Below are positions 1-5,281 of a stretch of 5,281 bases of DNA, piece after piece. This DNA is from Gammaproteobacteria bacterium. Lineage in GTDB: Bacteria > Pseudomonadota > Gammaproteobacteria > Steroidobacterales > JABDKV01. Numbering within the stretch: the first letter of the stretch is position 1; the number at the start of each line of letters is the position of its first letter. Under the pieces are notes generated by a model that saw nothing but the letters and a program-made list of their open reading frames with translations, had not been told where the DNA came from and searched no databases. The stretch is from the NCBI GenBank assembly GCA_029862285.1, contig JAOTXR010000184.1, positions 1-5,281 of the forward strand, written 5' to 3'. Position numbers and translations under genes: made by a program.

Positions 1-332
1 AGTCCGGACACGAACCCGAAGATGTCCGACTCGTTCTTGAAAACTTGTTCCAATTTGATAGCGAAGACCAAGCTCAGCTATTTGCCGGCAACCCCATTGT
101 CCTGGGTGAGAGCATGGACGGCGTGACGGCCAATTCATTTCAACAGGCCATGGCCAGCGCGGGTGCCACAACGCATCTTGAAGCGGCGAATGATGCAACC
201 AGTGACGGATTTCAAAAAGAACAGCGTGTGGCGCAACGCCGTACTAACTCAATGCGCCGTGCGCGCGCCCGACCCGGCGCGATTCTCCCTGACCGGCGCG
301 TAGGCGGGGATCGCCGGCGCAAAAAACGGTAA
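1..332 (+). CDS. C-terminal part of a protein with an L7/L12-like C-terminal domain and an Arg-rich tail
   Basis: The frame is open from the left edge (first full codon at 3) to a TAA at 330-332, so the N-terminus lies outside. A TTG at 45 could be called as a start, but it has no visible ribosome binding site and the coding pattern continues upstream of it. The visible protein runs PEDVRLVLENLFQFDSED, then a P-x-V-L-G-E-S-M turn, then a helix ending in AMASAGATTHLEAAND. This order (helix, P-x-x-L-x-E, helix, AGA followed by a strand) resembles the C-terminal domain of ribosomal protein L7/L12, a fold also found in non-ribosomal bacterial proteins. It is not L7/L12 itself, because a basic tail of about 40 residues with a DRRVGGDRR motif follows. 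That tail could bind nucleic acid or another acidic partner, which is inference. The gene converges on the large minus-strand gene. The true function is unknown. Confidence 0.6.
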   Translation, partial: SGHEPEDVRLVLENLFQFDSEDQAQLFAGNPIVLGESMDGVTANSFQQAMASAGATTHLEAANDATSDGFQKEQRVAQRRTNSMRRARARPGAILPDRRVGGDRRRKKR

Positions 333-371
333 CACTTTCGAGTCCATCTTAATTGCGAGTGTGAAAAGGGG
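333..371. other. short spacer between the convergent genes
   Basis: Thirty-nine bases separate the plus-strand stop from the transposase-like remnant. I see no stem followed by a T-run in either orientation, so no rho-independent terminator is called for either gene. The segment ends inside the motif AAAAGGGGTCAGAG, which I associate from memory with the ends of RAYT-type transposase genes in gammaproteobacterial genomes. Confidence 0.5.
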
Positions 372-383
372 TCAGAGCCATTT
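364..383. other. GGGGTCAGAG motif at the transposase remnant end
   Basis: The sequence AAAAGGGGTCAGAGCCATTT spans the stop codon of the RAYT-like remnant (TCA at 372-374 is the reverse complement of TGA). Similar GGGGTCAGAG-type boxes recur, as I recall, at the borders of RAYT genes in gammaproteobacteria. This supports the reading of the neighbouring fragment as a decayed element end. Only one copy is in the window, so the matching other end of the element is not visible. Confidence 0.4.
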
Positions 384-488
384 GCTGTGCTTGACAACCG
401 GATCCGCCCGCCCGCTCAAGTGCGCATGCACGCTCAACCAACGCCACTGTTCGGCCCGCACACACTGATCCGGCTGGGCGACGTATTC
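372..488 (-). pseudogene. C-terminal remnant of a REP-associated (IS200-like) transposase, RAYT family
   Basis: Thirty-eight codons read on the minus strand from 488 to a TGA at 374-372. The stretch begins EYVAQPDQCV and continues AEQWRWLSVHAHLSGRADPV. Known RAYT (TnpA-REP, Y1_Tnp) proteins end with a block of the type Y-[IV]-x-x-N-P-x-x-x-x-[LV], W-x-W-S-S-x-x-A-H-L-x-G-x-D-D-x-[LV]-V. The W-R-W-(L)-S-x-x-A-H-L-x-G-R-x-D-x-V-V run matches that block well; the NP is degraded to QP and the second Ser region is altered. The catalytic HUH motif and Tyr, which lie far upstream in a full gene, are absent, so this can only be a dead fragment. It starts directly after the stop codon of the surface-protein frame and in the same frame, so any stop-codon readthrough would append it. 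The alternative is chance similarity over a short stretch, but the density of matches makes this less likely. Confidence 0.6.
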
Positions 489-2408
489 TCAACAACCCGG
501 GATGGTGTTGAGCGGCGGTGACTGCACGACGATGCCGCTGTTGACGCCATCGATTACCAGCGCAATATCTACCGTTGCAGGTGACACAGCAAAATCGAAT
601 GCACTGATACGATAAGCGTCATTGCCGAGATCGACGGCCAGGCGAGACCCGGCCCCATCGGGTTGCAGATAGGTGACTGACGAGCGGTCGTCTATGACTG
701 CACCTGATAAATCGCTTGGCGCAATGCGGACAGCTACCAGATGGCCGGGACCGATATTGACCGTTCCCATGCCACTGACAAACAGGTTGGGCATAAACTG
801 CACCTCCAGCTCTCCTGGCACGGCGCACCCAAACTTGACCAGTGCTGCATTGTCCGCGGCTCCGATGTCGGCGCCGTCATGGTGATAACCCTGGTCCAGC
901 GTGCCCGCATCACCGCTACCGGAAACGTCGGTCGTGTATGGCGCACCCAACCCGGCGGCTGCCGCTGTCATGCTGCCGGCATTGACTGAGGGGGAGCCAG
1001 GGTTCAGATAGAAGCCGGATTCGAACAACGGATCGACACCCTGATTGTTGTTGGCACCGGCGGTCGGGTCCAGCTCGATGTTGTTGAATTCAATCGGTCC
1101 GCTTGCGCTCTGGTCGAAGAAACTGTCATTCGCATCGACACCCAGGGTGCCGTCATCGTTGAACCAGAGGATATTGTTACGGGTCGCTCCGGTGTCAAAA
1201 CGGTTGGTCAACAAGATACCCCCACCCCTGTTGTTAGCGAGTGACTGATTCCAGGCGATCGTGTTTGATTCGATCACGATGGTCGGTCCGACGTTGATAT
1301 CGCCACCGTGTAAGCCACCACCATCGGAGTTGTTATTGGCGTTGCCTACTATCAGGTTGTTCTTGATGGTCTGATCGGCCGTGACCAGGTCGAGCATCAG
1401 GCCGCCACCGTTTTCTTCTGCATAGTTGCCGGAGATAACAGAATCCGTGACAGTGATGGGCAGACTATTACGCAACAACAAACCGCCACCGCCATCGACA
1501 GCGCCGGTAGCAATGTTCCCACCGATGTTGCAGTTGGTCATGGTCAGGGCGCCCAAAACCATGCCACCACCGCCATCTGGCGCAGTGTTGGCACTGATAA
1601 CGGAATTGTCGATCCTCAGATCGGACCCGGTGTCTACATAGAAGCCACCGCCACCGGTTGCTGCAACGCTGTTTTGAATCAGGATGCCATCGGCAGTTGC
1701 TACGGTGCCGCCTGCGCCATCCAGTAACAGTCCACCACCGTTCGCCGGACTGTTTCCGGTCAAGTCCAGCGATCGAAGGTGAATACCAGAACTATCGGTC
1801 AAACGCACCGCAGCGGTCGTGGGTGAATTGAACCTGGAATCCGCAGGCTTTCGAGGCACCGGAGTTCCCGGACCAACGGAACCCAGCAGGACGATGTCAT
1901 TGCGGCCGGTAAGCGAAAACGCACCATAACCGCCGGCCTCATATAACACGTAAACCGGATCGGTCGGCGTGCCGTTTACCGCACTCAGTGGGCCGGCTAC
2001 CAGGGCAGTGTTAGTCGCCAGTGCCTGACCCCAGCTCAATCCGGTGTTGACGTCGTTGCCACCGATCGCGTCCATATGAAATACGTTAGTCGCAGCAACA
2101 CCTGGGTCGGATCCAATATCGACTTCCAGGCCATCGCCTACACCATCACCATCGCTGTCCGGATTCAGTGGATTCGCGCCGGCTGCAATGTCGTCGCTGT
2201 CGTCGAGACCGTCACCATCTGTATCCGGATTAGTGGGATCTGTGCCGATCAGATCTTCGGTGCCGTCATTCAGTCCGTCACCATCGGTGTCCGGATCTCG
2301 CGGATTACTGTTCGCAGTAAATTCGTCTGCGTCAGTAAGGCCATCCCCATCGGTGTCATTGGTTGCATTACCCAGAGCAGGTTGAAAGTACCAATGGTAT
2401 TCGTCCAT
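489..2408 (-). CDS. 3' half of a large surface protein: TSP type 3 repeats, right-handed beta-helix (choice-of-anchor Q-like), C-terminal beta domain
   Basis: Open frame of 639 codons from an ATG at 2408 to a TGA at 491-489. Residues 18-105 are four thrombospondin type 3 repeats (DTDGDG/DSDGDG). Residues about 110-520 form a predicted parallel beta-helix with GGG or GGGG at 224, 252, 279, 306, 334, 363 and 395. This is followed by VDPLFESGFYLNPGSPSVNAG and then TLDQGYHHDGADIGA, motifs typical of choice-of-anchor Q beta-helix proteins. Residues 525-639 form a last beta-rich domain with Cys528 and a terminal Cys639. The ATG start has no signal peptide, and the frame stays open upstream of it. 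An extracellular protein of this kind is therefore very unlikely to begin here. It is most probably the continuation of the frame that overlaps it at 2270-2408. The probable role is extracellular adhesion, glycan contact or surface layering. No enzymatic residues are evident, and the substrate is unknown. Confidence 0.85.
   Translation of the reverse strand: MDEYHWYFQPALGNATNDTDGDGLTDADEFTANSNPRDPDTDGDGLNDGTEDLIGTDPTNPDTDGDGLDDSDDIAAGANPLNPDSDGDGVGDGLEVDIGSDPGVAATNVFHMDAIGGNDVNTGLSWGQALATNTALVAGPLSAVNGTPTDPVYVLYEAGGYGAFSLTGRNDIVLLGSVGPGTPVPRKPADSRFNSPTTAAVRLTDSSGIHLRSLDLTGNSPANGGGLLLDGAGGTVATADGILIQNSVAATGGGGFYVDTGSDLRIDNSVISANTAPDGGGGMVLGALTMTNCNIGGNIATGAVDGGGGLLLRNSLPITVTDSVISGNYAEENGGGLMLDLVTADQTIKNNLIVGNANNNSDGGGLHGGDINVGPTIVIESNTIAWNQSLANNRGGGILLTNRFDTGATRNNILWFNDDGTLGVDANDSFFDQSASGPIEFNNIELDPTAGANNNQGVDPLFESGFYLNPGSPSVNAGSMTAAAAGLGAPYTTDVSGSGDAGTLDQGYHHDGADIGAADNAALVKFGCAVPGELEVQFMPNLFVSGMGTVNIGPGHLVAVRIAPSDLSGAVIDDRSSVTYLQPDGAGSRLAVDLGNDAYRISAFDFAVSPATVDIALVIDGVNSGIVVQSPPLNTIPGC
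492..836 (-). other. C-terminal beta domain bounded by two cysteines
   Basis: Residues 525-639 of the downstream frame run KFGCAVPGELEVQF, then a strand-rich stretch (VSGMGTVNIGPGHLVAVRI, YLQPDGAGSRLAVDL), and end SPPLNTIPGC. Cys528 opens the domain and Cys639 is the last residue. Only one other cysteine (Cys293, in the helix) occurs in this frame, so a Cys528-Cys639 disulfide closing the domain is plausible. There is no LPxTG, PEP-CTERM, outer-membrane barrel or transmembrane segment at the end. I do not recognise the family. Confidence 0.5.
849..2081 (-). other. right-handed parallel beta-helix region, choice-of-anchor Q-like
   Basis: Residues about 110-520 of the downstream frame. The start, HMDAIGGNDVNTGLSWGQAL, is the usual opening of such proteins (x-x-G-N-D-x-N-x-G-x-S-W-x-x-A). 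Glycine-run turns end at residues 226, 255, 282, 309, 336, 365 and 397, a spacing of 27-32 residues, with strand texts such as SVISGNYAEENGGG and NTIAWNQS between them. The closing motifs DPLF, GSPSVNAGS and GYHHDGADIGA match the end of the choice-of-anchor Q type. Beta-helices of this type contact glycans or surfaces. No pectate-lyase-like catalytic residues could be recognised. Confidence 0.8.
2094..2357 (-). repeat. four 66-bp thrombospondin type 3 repeats
   Basis: Residues 18-105 of the downstream frame are four 22-residue units: DTDGDGLTDADEFTANSN, DTDGDGLNDGTEDLIGTD, DTDGDGLDDSDDIAAGAN and DSDGDGVGDGLEVDIGSD, each closed by a short P-containing linker. Regular D-x-D-x-D-G spacing is that of thrombospondin type 3 repeats, which wrap calcium ions and give a rigid, calcium-dependent linker. 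This array sits between the solenoid-like segment and the beta-helix, immediately downstream of the frame break. Confidence 0.92.
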
Positions 2409-5281
2409 GGCACGCCGTGTTGCGGCAATGAGTTCAGTACCTGCAGCGTTGGCACAGCGGCACCGGGGTGATCGAGTTCGACATACAGGCCACCCGCCGC
2501 GGTGTCCGGCCAGGTGCGGAAATCAATGTTGTCAAAGTCGATGAAATCGAAGCTGGACAGTGACGGCTGGCTAATCGTGATCTGGACTTCATCACGGGCC
2601 ATATTGTCGAAAGCGACATTCAAGATTTGTTTGAGTTTTCCGCCATCAACGAATTGCAGCCGGGTATTGTCAAAGGTGCCGCCGCCCTGGATGTCGGCAC
2701 CGCCAGCAGTAAGCATATTATTAGATGACATTATTGACGGCTGCCAGCCGGGGAACACTATCAAGTCTTCCAGTACTGACATGTCGGTCAGCAGTTCGAC
2801 GGCGCCATCGGCGGGCCCTTTTGCAAGCTGCAATTCGGCGAACCTGGACCCAATCGCGGGGACCGAATTGTCCGGGTTGGCAAAACTGACTTGCTGGCTC
2901 GCTGGGCCCGTAAAAATGGTTTTGTGTCCGAAGTCTGCGGCGAATGAGCGCGGATGCCCGGTCTGCGTGAAATCGCCATGAATAACCATATCGCCGTTAT
3001 CCAGGCGGGGGCCACCACTGAATGGCGCCCAGGAATCGCCGCCGGCGAAAAGCGTGTTGCCAAAGACTTCCAGGTAGTCGCCACCCTGTTGCATGATCAG
3101 GGTCCCGGTGCCGGTCGTGGAAAAATCACCGCCAACAAATACGCTCTTGCTCTTGATATTAAAATCGCCGGAAATCACCAGATTGCCGGATGTCGTTATG
3201 TCCCCCGAGGTATCAACCAGACCGGCGATCTCGAGATCGGGAACAGTGCCCTGAATCTGGCCGCCATTCATGATTACGCTGCCAGGACCGTTGATCGTAC
3301 CCCATTTGGCATTCAATTCGCCGGCCACGGTCAGATCAAAACCGTTGAGATCCAGGGTTGTGCTGTCAACTTCTATGGTGCTGATGGTCACATCAGAGTT
3401 TAGTACCGGTGGGTTCGCCGTGGCTGGCACGTAAACATCGTCGTTCCCCCCCGGGACACCAGACGGGAACCAGTTATCGGGCTCATCCCAGTCGACTCGC
3501 GCGGCGGGACCCCCTGTTCCACCGACCCAGGTCTTGAAAGCACCCGGTGGGCTGACCAGGATCCGAACCAACGTACTCGTTGGGACATCGGGATCAACCT
3601 GATCGAGTGCCGTTACCGTCGCAATGACATCGATGGTGTTGCCGAGCTGGCCGCTATCCGCTGAAGCCGGCAGTGTGAGCGTTGCGGTACCGGCTGCTGG
3701 CAGACTGGCAATCTGCCAGTCGTGACTTGCCGGAAGCCATGTGCCCAGATCGGGGCTACCCAGTCCAAAAGTGACGCCGGCCGGCTGCGGAATATTCACC
3801 GTGATATTGGTGGCCGTGTCGGGGCCGTTGTTGGTTAGCGTGATTGTATAAGTAATTGCCTGAAGCTCGGCCGGTGTTGAATCGCTGACGGATGAACCCA
3901 AAACCAGGTCAGCGCTGGCACTCGCAACGGTGGTCGTGTCCATCGTAGTTCCGGGGCCACCGCTGGCGGTTAACGCATCGTTGTAAGTGCCAGTGACGTT
4001 TTCGCCAACCTGGACTTCCAGCGTTCCGTCATCGTTCACGCCACCGGTTCCGGCGATTGTTGCGAGGGTGTTGCTGAATATGCCGGTGGATGGGGCAGTT
4101 TCAATCAACAGCAATATTTCGGACTCGTTGGTTGTTGTGTTCACTACCGTGACACTGACGCTTTCTGCGACCAGCGGATTGGCGTTGAGATCGGAATCGG
4201 TAACAGTCACGCTAAGACTGTTGCCAGGGAATAAAACGGCGGGTGTGAGATCAATGACACCGGTCATACCACCGGTAACTGCGGAATTGTCACTGACGGT
4301 GGCCATGTCGCCATTGGCCAGCAACGCGTCGTCATAACTGGCGACTATAGTTTGCAGCGCCTGGACATCGAGGGTGCCGTCCTCATTGGTACCGCCGGTA
4401 CCGAACTGGGTTGGCAACGTGGCACTGAAGATGCCCGAGTTCGGCAACGTTTCGGTTAGCGTGACAGTCTCGATTTCAAGGGAATCGGTAACGGTGACAT
4501 CGACCGTTTCGGCCACGGCCGGGTTGGTATCCAGATCGGCGTCAGTCACGGTAATGGTCAGGGTGTCGCCAGGAATAATACTGGCTGGTGTCATCACGAT
4601 GGTGCCATCGACACCACCGGTAACCATCGTGGTGTCGGTGACAGTGGCCGTTCCACCGGAATCGGTCAATGCATCATCGTAACTGGCATCGATATCGTCA
4701 TTGGCCTGAACGTCGAGAGTACCGTCCTCGTCAGTACCACCGATACCGAACTGCGTAGCCAACGTGCCAATAAAGATGCCTGAGTTCGGCAAGGTTTCGG
4801 TCAGGGTGACGGTTTCGACTTCTACTGAATCGGTGACGGTCACGTCGACCGTTTCCGCCACGGCCGGGTTGGTGTCCAGATCAGCATCGGTCACGGTAAT
4901 CGTCAGCGTGTCGCCGGGATTGATGTTGTCCGGACTAAGCTCGATGGTGCCACTGGTACCGGCGTTGACCGCGGTATTGGCACTGACGGTGGCCGTATCG
5001 CCATTGGCCAGCAACGCATCGTCATAACTGGCGACCACGGTTTGCAGGGCCTGGACATCGAGGGTGCCGTCTTCGTCGGTACCACCGGTACCAAACTGTG
5101 TCGGCAACGTAGCACTGAAGACGCCCGAGTTGGGCAAGGTTTCGGTTAGCGTGACAGTCTCGATCTCGACTGAGTCGGTAACGGTGACATCGACCGTTTC
5201 GGCCACGGCCGGGTTGGTATCCAGATCGGCGTCAGTCACGGTAATGGTCAGGGTGTCGCCAGGAATAATACTGGCTGGTGT
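2270..5281 (-). CDS. 5' part (N-terminus missing) of a large Ig-like-repeat surface protein, frame-broken at its 3' end
   Basis: The minus-strand frame is open from the right window edge to a stop at 2272-2270, about 1003 codons. A GTG at 5239 could be called as a start, but it lies inside a repeat unit and the repeat continues upstream (TPASIIPGDTLTIT), so the real start is outside. Numbering from 5239: residues 1-438 are tandem 115-residue beta repeats; about 443-562 are a DUF11 domain (ITYTITLTNNGPDTATNITV); 566-940 are a long beta-rich segment beginning TWVGGTGG...W...DNWFPSGVPGGNDDVYVP. The protein is rich in Asp, Thr, Gly and Val with almost no Lys or Cys, as expected for an exported, calcium-stabilised stalk. 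The last roughly 45 residues (basic, TNLLRTVIREIR) are an out-of-frame reading of the thrombospondin repeats encoded by the overlapping frame, so they are not a genuine C-terminus. Role: probably a secreted or outer-surface adhesin; this is inferred from architecture only. Confidence 0.85.
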   Translation of the reverse strand, partial: TPASIIPGDTLTITVTDADLDTNPAVAETVDVTVTDSVEIETVTLTETLPNSGVFSATLPTQFGTGGTDEDGTLDVQALQTVVASYDDALLANGDTATVSANTAVNAGTSGTIELSPDNINPGDTLTITVTDADLDTNPAVAETVDVTVTDSVEVETVTLTETLPNSGIFIGTLATQFGIGGTDEDGTLDVQANDDIDASYDDALTDSGGTATVTDTTMVTGGVDGTIVMTPASIIPGDTLTITVTDADLDTNPAVAETVDVTVTDSLEIETVTLTETLPNSGIFSATLPTQFGTGGTNEDGTLDVQALQTIVASYDDALLANGDMATVSDNSAVTGGMTGVIDLTPAVLFPGNSLSVTVTDSDLNANPLVAESVSVTVVNTTTNESEILLLIETAPSTGIFSNTLATIAGTGGVNDDGTLEVQVGENVTGTYNDALTASGGPGTTMDTTTVASASADLVLGSSVSDSTPAELQAITYTITLTNNGPDTATNITVNIPQPAGVTFGLGSPDLGTWLPASHDWQIASLPAAGTATLTLPASADSGQLGNTIDVIATVTALDQVDPDVPTSTLVRILVSPPGAFKTWVGGTGGPAARVDWDEPDNWFPSGVPGGNDDVYVPATANPPVLNSDVTISTIEVDSTTLDLNGFDLTVAGELNAKWGTINGPGSVIMNGGQIQGTVPDLEIAGLVDTSGDITTSGNLVISGDFNIKSKSVFVGGDFSTTGTGTLIMQQGGDYLEVFGNTLFAGGDSWAPFSGGPRLDNGDMVIHGDFTQTGHPRSFAADFGHKTIFTGPASQQVSFANPDNSVPAIGSRFAELQLAKGPADGAVELLTDMSVLEDLIVFPGWQPSIMSSNNMLTAGGADIQGGGTFDNTRLQFVDGGKLKQILNVAFDNMARDEVQITISQPSLSSFDFIDFDNIDFRTWPDTAAGGLYVELDHPGAAVPTLQVLNSLPQHGVPWTNTIGTFNLLWVMQPMTPMGMALLTQTNLLRTVIREIRTPMVTD
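2395..2450 (-). other. probable frameshift joining the two halves of the surface-protein gene
   Basis: The upstream frame reads naturally through GGLYVELDHPGAAVPTLQV and fades near LNSLPQHGVPW. The downstream frame reads naturally from about YHWYFQPALGNATNDTDGDG. Codon phases differ such that going from one to the other needs re-reading one base, equivalent to one missing base or two extra bases. Both frames are open across the interval, so the exact site cannot be fixed. There is no homopolymer run of note and no X-XXY-YYZ slippery heptamer in the upstream frame here. A sequence error or a real inactivating indel is therefore favoured over programmed frameshifting. Confidence 0.75.
2420..3544 (-). 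other. beta-rich segment with an N-terminal W...NW...VP motif
   Basis: Residues 566-940 of the upstream frame open with TWVGGTGG, an isolated W, then DNWFPSGVPGGNDDVYVP and STTLDLNGFDLTVAGEL. This W-x-G, NW, G-x-P-x-x-x-D-x-V-x-[IV]-P opening is recurrent in bacterial surface proteins that go on to form a right-handed beta-solenoid. The following text has repeated short strand-turn units (for example NLVISGDFNI, SVFVGGDFSTTG, DMVIHGDFTQTG) compatible with a solenoid. The frame stops making sense near the end of this segment. No catalytic signature is visible. Confidence 0.6.
3554..3913 (-). other. DUF11 domain within the surface protein
   Basis: Residues about 443-562 of the upstream frame read ADLVLGSSVSDSTPAELQ, then ITYTITLTNNGPDTATNITV, then IPQPAGVTF, and later GTATLTLPASADSGQLGNTI. 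This is the standard DUF11 pattern (x-Y-x-[IV]-x-[LV]-x-N-x-G-P-x-x-A-x-N-[IV]-x-V followed by P-x-G-[LV]). DUF11 is an Ig-like module found singly or in arrays in cell-surface proteins. Here a single copy separates the 115-residue repeats from the W...NW segment, and probably acts as a spacer. Confidence 0.85.
3926..5281 (-). repeat. tandem 345-bp (115-residue) Ig-like repeat units
   Basis: Four units are visible plus the tail of a fifth at the window edge: 5281-5240 (tail only), 5239-4895, 4894-4550, 4549-4205 and a diverged unit at 4204 to about 3926. Each begins VTDADLDTNPAVAETVDV (VTDSDLNANPLVAESVSV in the last) and carries LTETLPNSG[IV]F, GT[DN]EDGTLDVQ and SYDDAL; the last unit has two extra residues in its middle. 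Alternating predicted strands and Asp-rich loops fit a seven- or eight-stranded beta-sandwich that may bind calcium. These features resemble repeats in other bacterial and archaeal surface proteins with a TETGPNTGVF-like signature. The array continues beyond the window. Confidence 0.9.

Noticed and set aside
293..330. GC-rich inverted repeat (CCGGCG...CGCCGG) followed by an A-run
   Set aside because: It lies within the coding sequence of the basic tail, the A-run is on the wrong strand for a plus-strand terminator, and no T-run follows the stem for either gene.
212..397. Minus-strand 61-codon open frame overlapping the left-hand gene
   Set aside because: It lies antisense to the basic tail of the plus-strand gene, is Arg-rich only because of GC-rich complement, and runs out of frame with the transposase-like peptide.
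2380..2450. Programmed -1 ribosomal frameshift joining the two frames
   Set aside because: The phase is right for -1, but no X-XXY-YYZ heptamer occurs in the upstream frame in the overlap and I see no strong downstream stem. An indel is simpler.
2076..2471. Plus-strand open frame of 131 codons across the frame-break region
   Set aside because: It is the complement of the thrombospondin repeats and shows their 66-bp periodicity (repeated IRISGI-like text). It has no ribosome binding site or recognisable domain.
3987..5027. Series of plus-strand open frames (about 87-116 codons) opposite the Ig-like repeats
   Set aside because: They are antisense shadows of the repeat array: they recur with the same period, are simple V/S/T-rich sequences, and have no independent start signals.
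3926..5281. CRISPR array or non-coding satellite
   Set aside because: The repeat unit is 345 bp, keeps an open reading frame throughout and differs mostly at synonymous or conservative positions, so it is a protein repeat.

Overview
This window is mostly one very large, acidic, repeat-built surface or secreted protein gene on the minus strand, whose 5' end lies beyond the right edge. The tail of an unrelated plus-strand gene occupies the left edge. Between the two is a short gap holding what looks like the last remnant of a REP-associated (IS200-like) transposase gene. Moderate-to-high GC, Asp/Gly/Thr-rich Ig-like repeats, thrombospondin type 3 repeats, a choice-of-anchor-Q-like beta-helix and a RAYT scrap together fit a free-living, probably marine or sediment, proteobacterium (gammaproteobacterial in flavour). 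That placement is an inference from protein style; no taxonomic marker gene is present.

Layout from left to right. (1) 1-332, plus strand: C-terminal part of a protein with a fold resembling the ribosomal L7/L12 C-terminal domain, followed by a strongly basic tail. (2) 333-371: short spacer ending in an AAAAGGGGTCAGAG motif. (3) 372-488, minus strand: a 38-codon open stretch resembling the C-terminus of RAYT transposases, directly behind the stop codon of the big gene and in the same frame. (4) 489-2408, minus strand: the 3' half of the big gene, with four thrombospondin type 3 calcium-binding repeats, a right-handed beta-helix with GGG-marked rungs, and a C-terminal beta domain bounded by two cysteines. 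(5) 2270-5281, minus strand: the 5' half, with tandem 115-residue Ig-like repeats, a DUF11 domain and a long beta-rich segment that opens with a W...NW motif.

The two halves are in different reading frames. The last 45 or so codons of the upstream frame are an out-of-frame reading of the thrombospondin repeats, and the downstream frame has no signal peptide. The simplest reading is a single gene broken by a one-base deletion (or two-base insertion) near 2395-2450, either a real mutation or a sequence error. No canonical slippery site was found there.

The most notable signals are this frame break, an alternating A-B-A higher-order repeat (690-bp spacing with a 107-bp identical tract), and the transposase remnant abutting the stop codon. 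I found no convincing new defence, mobile or regulatory system.
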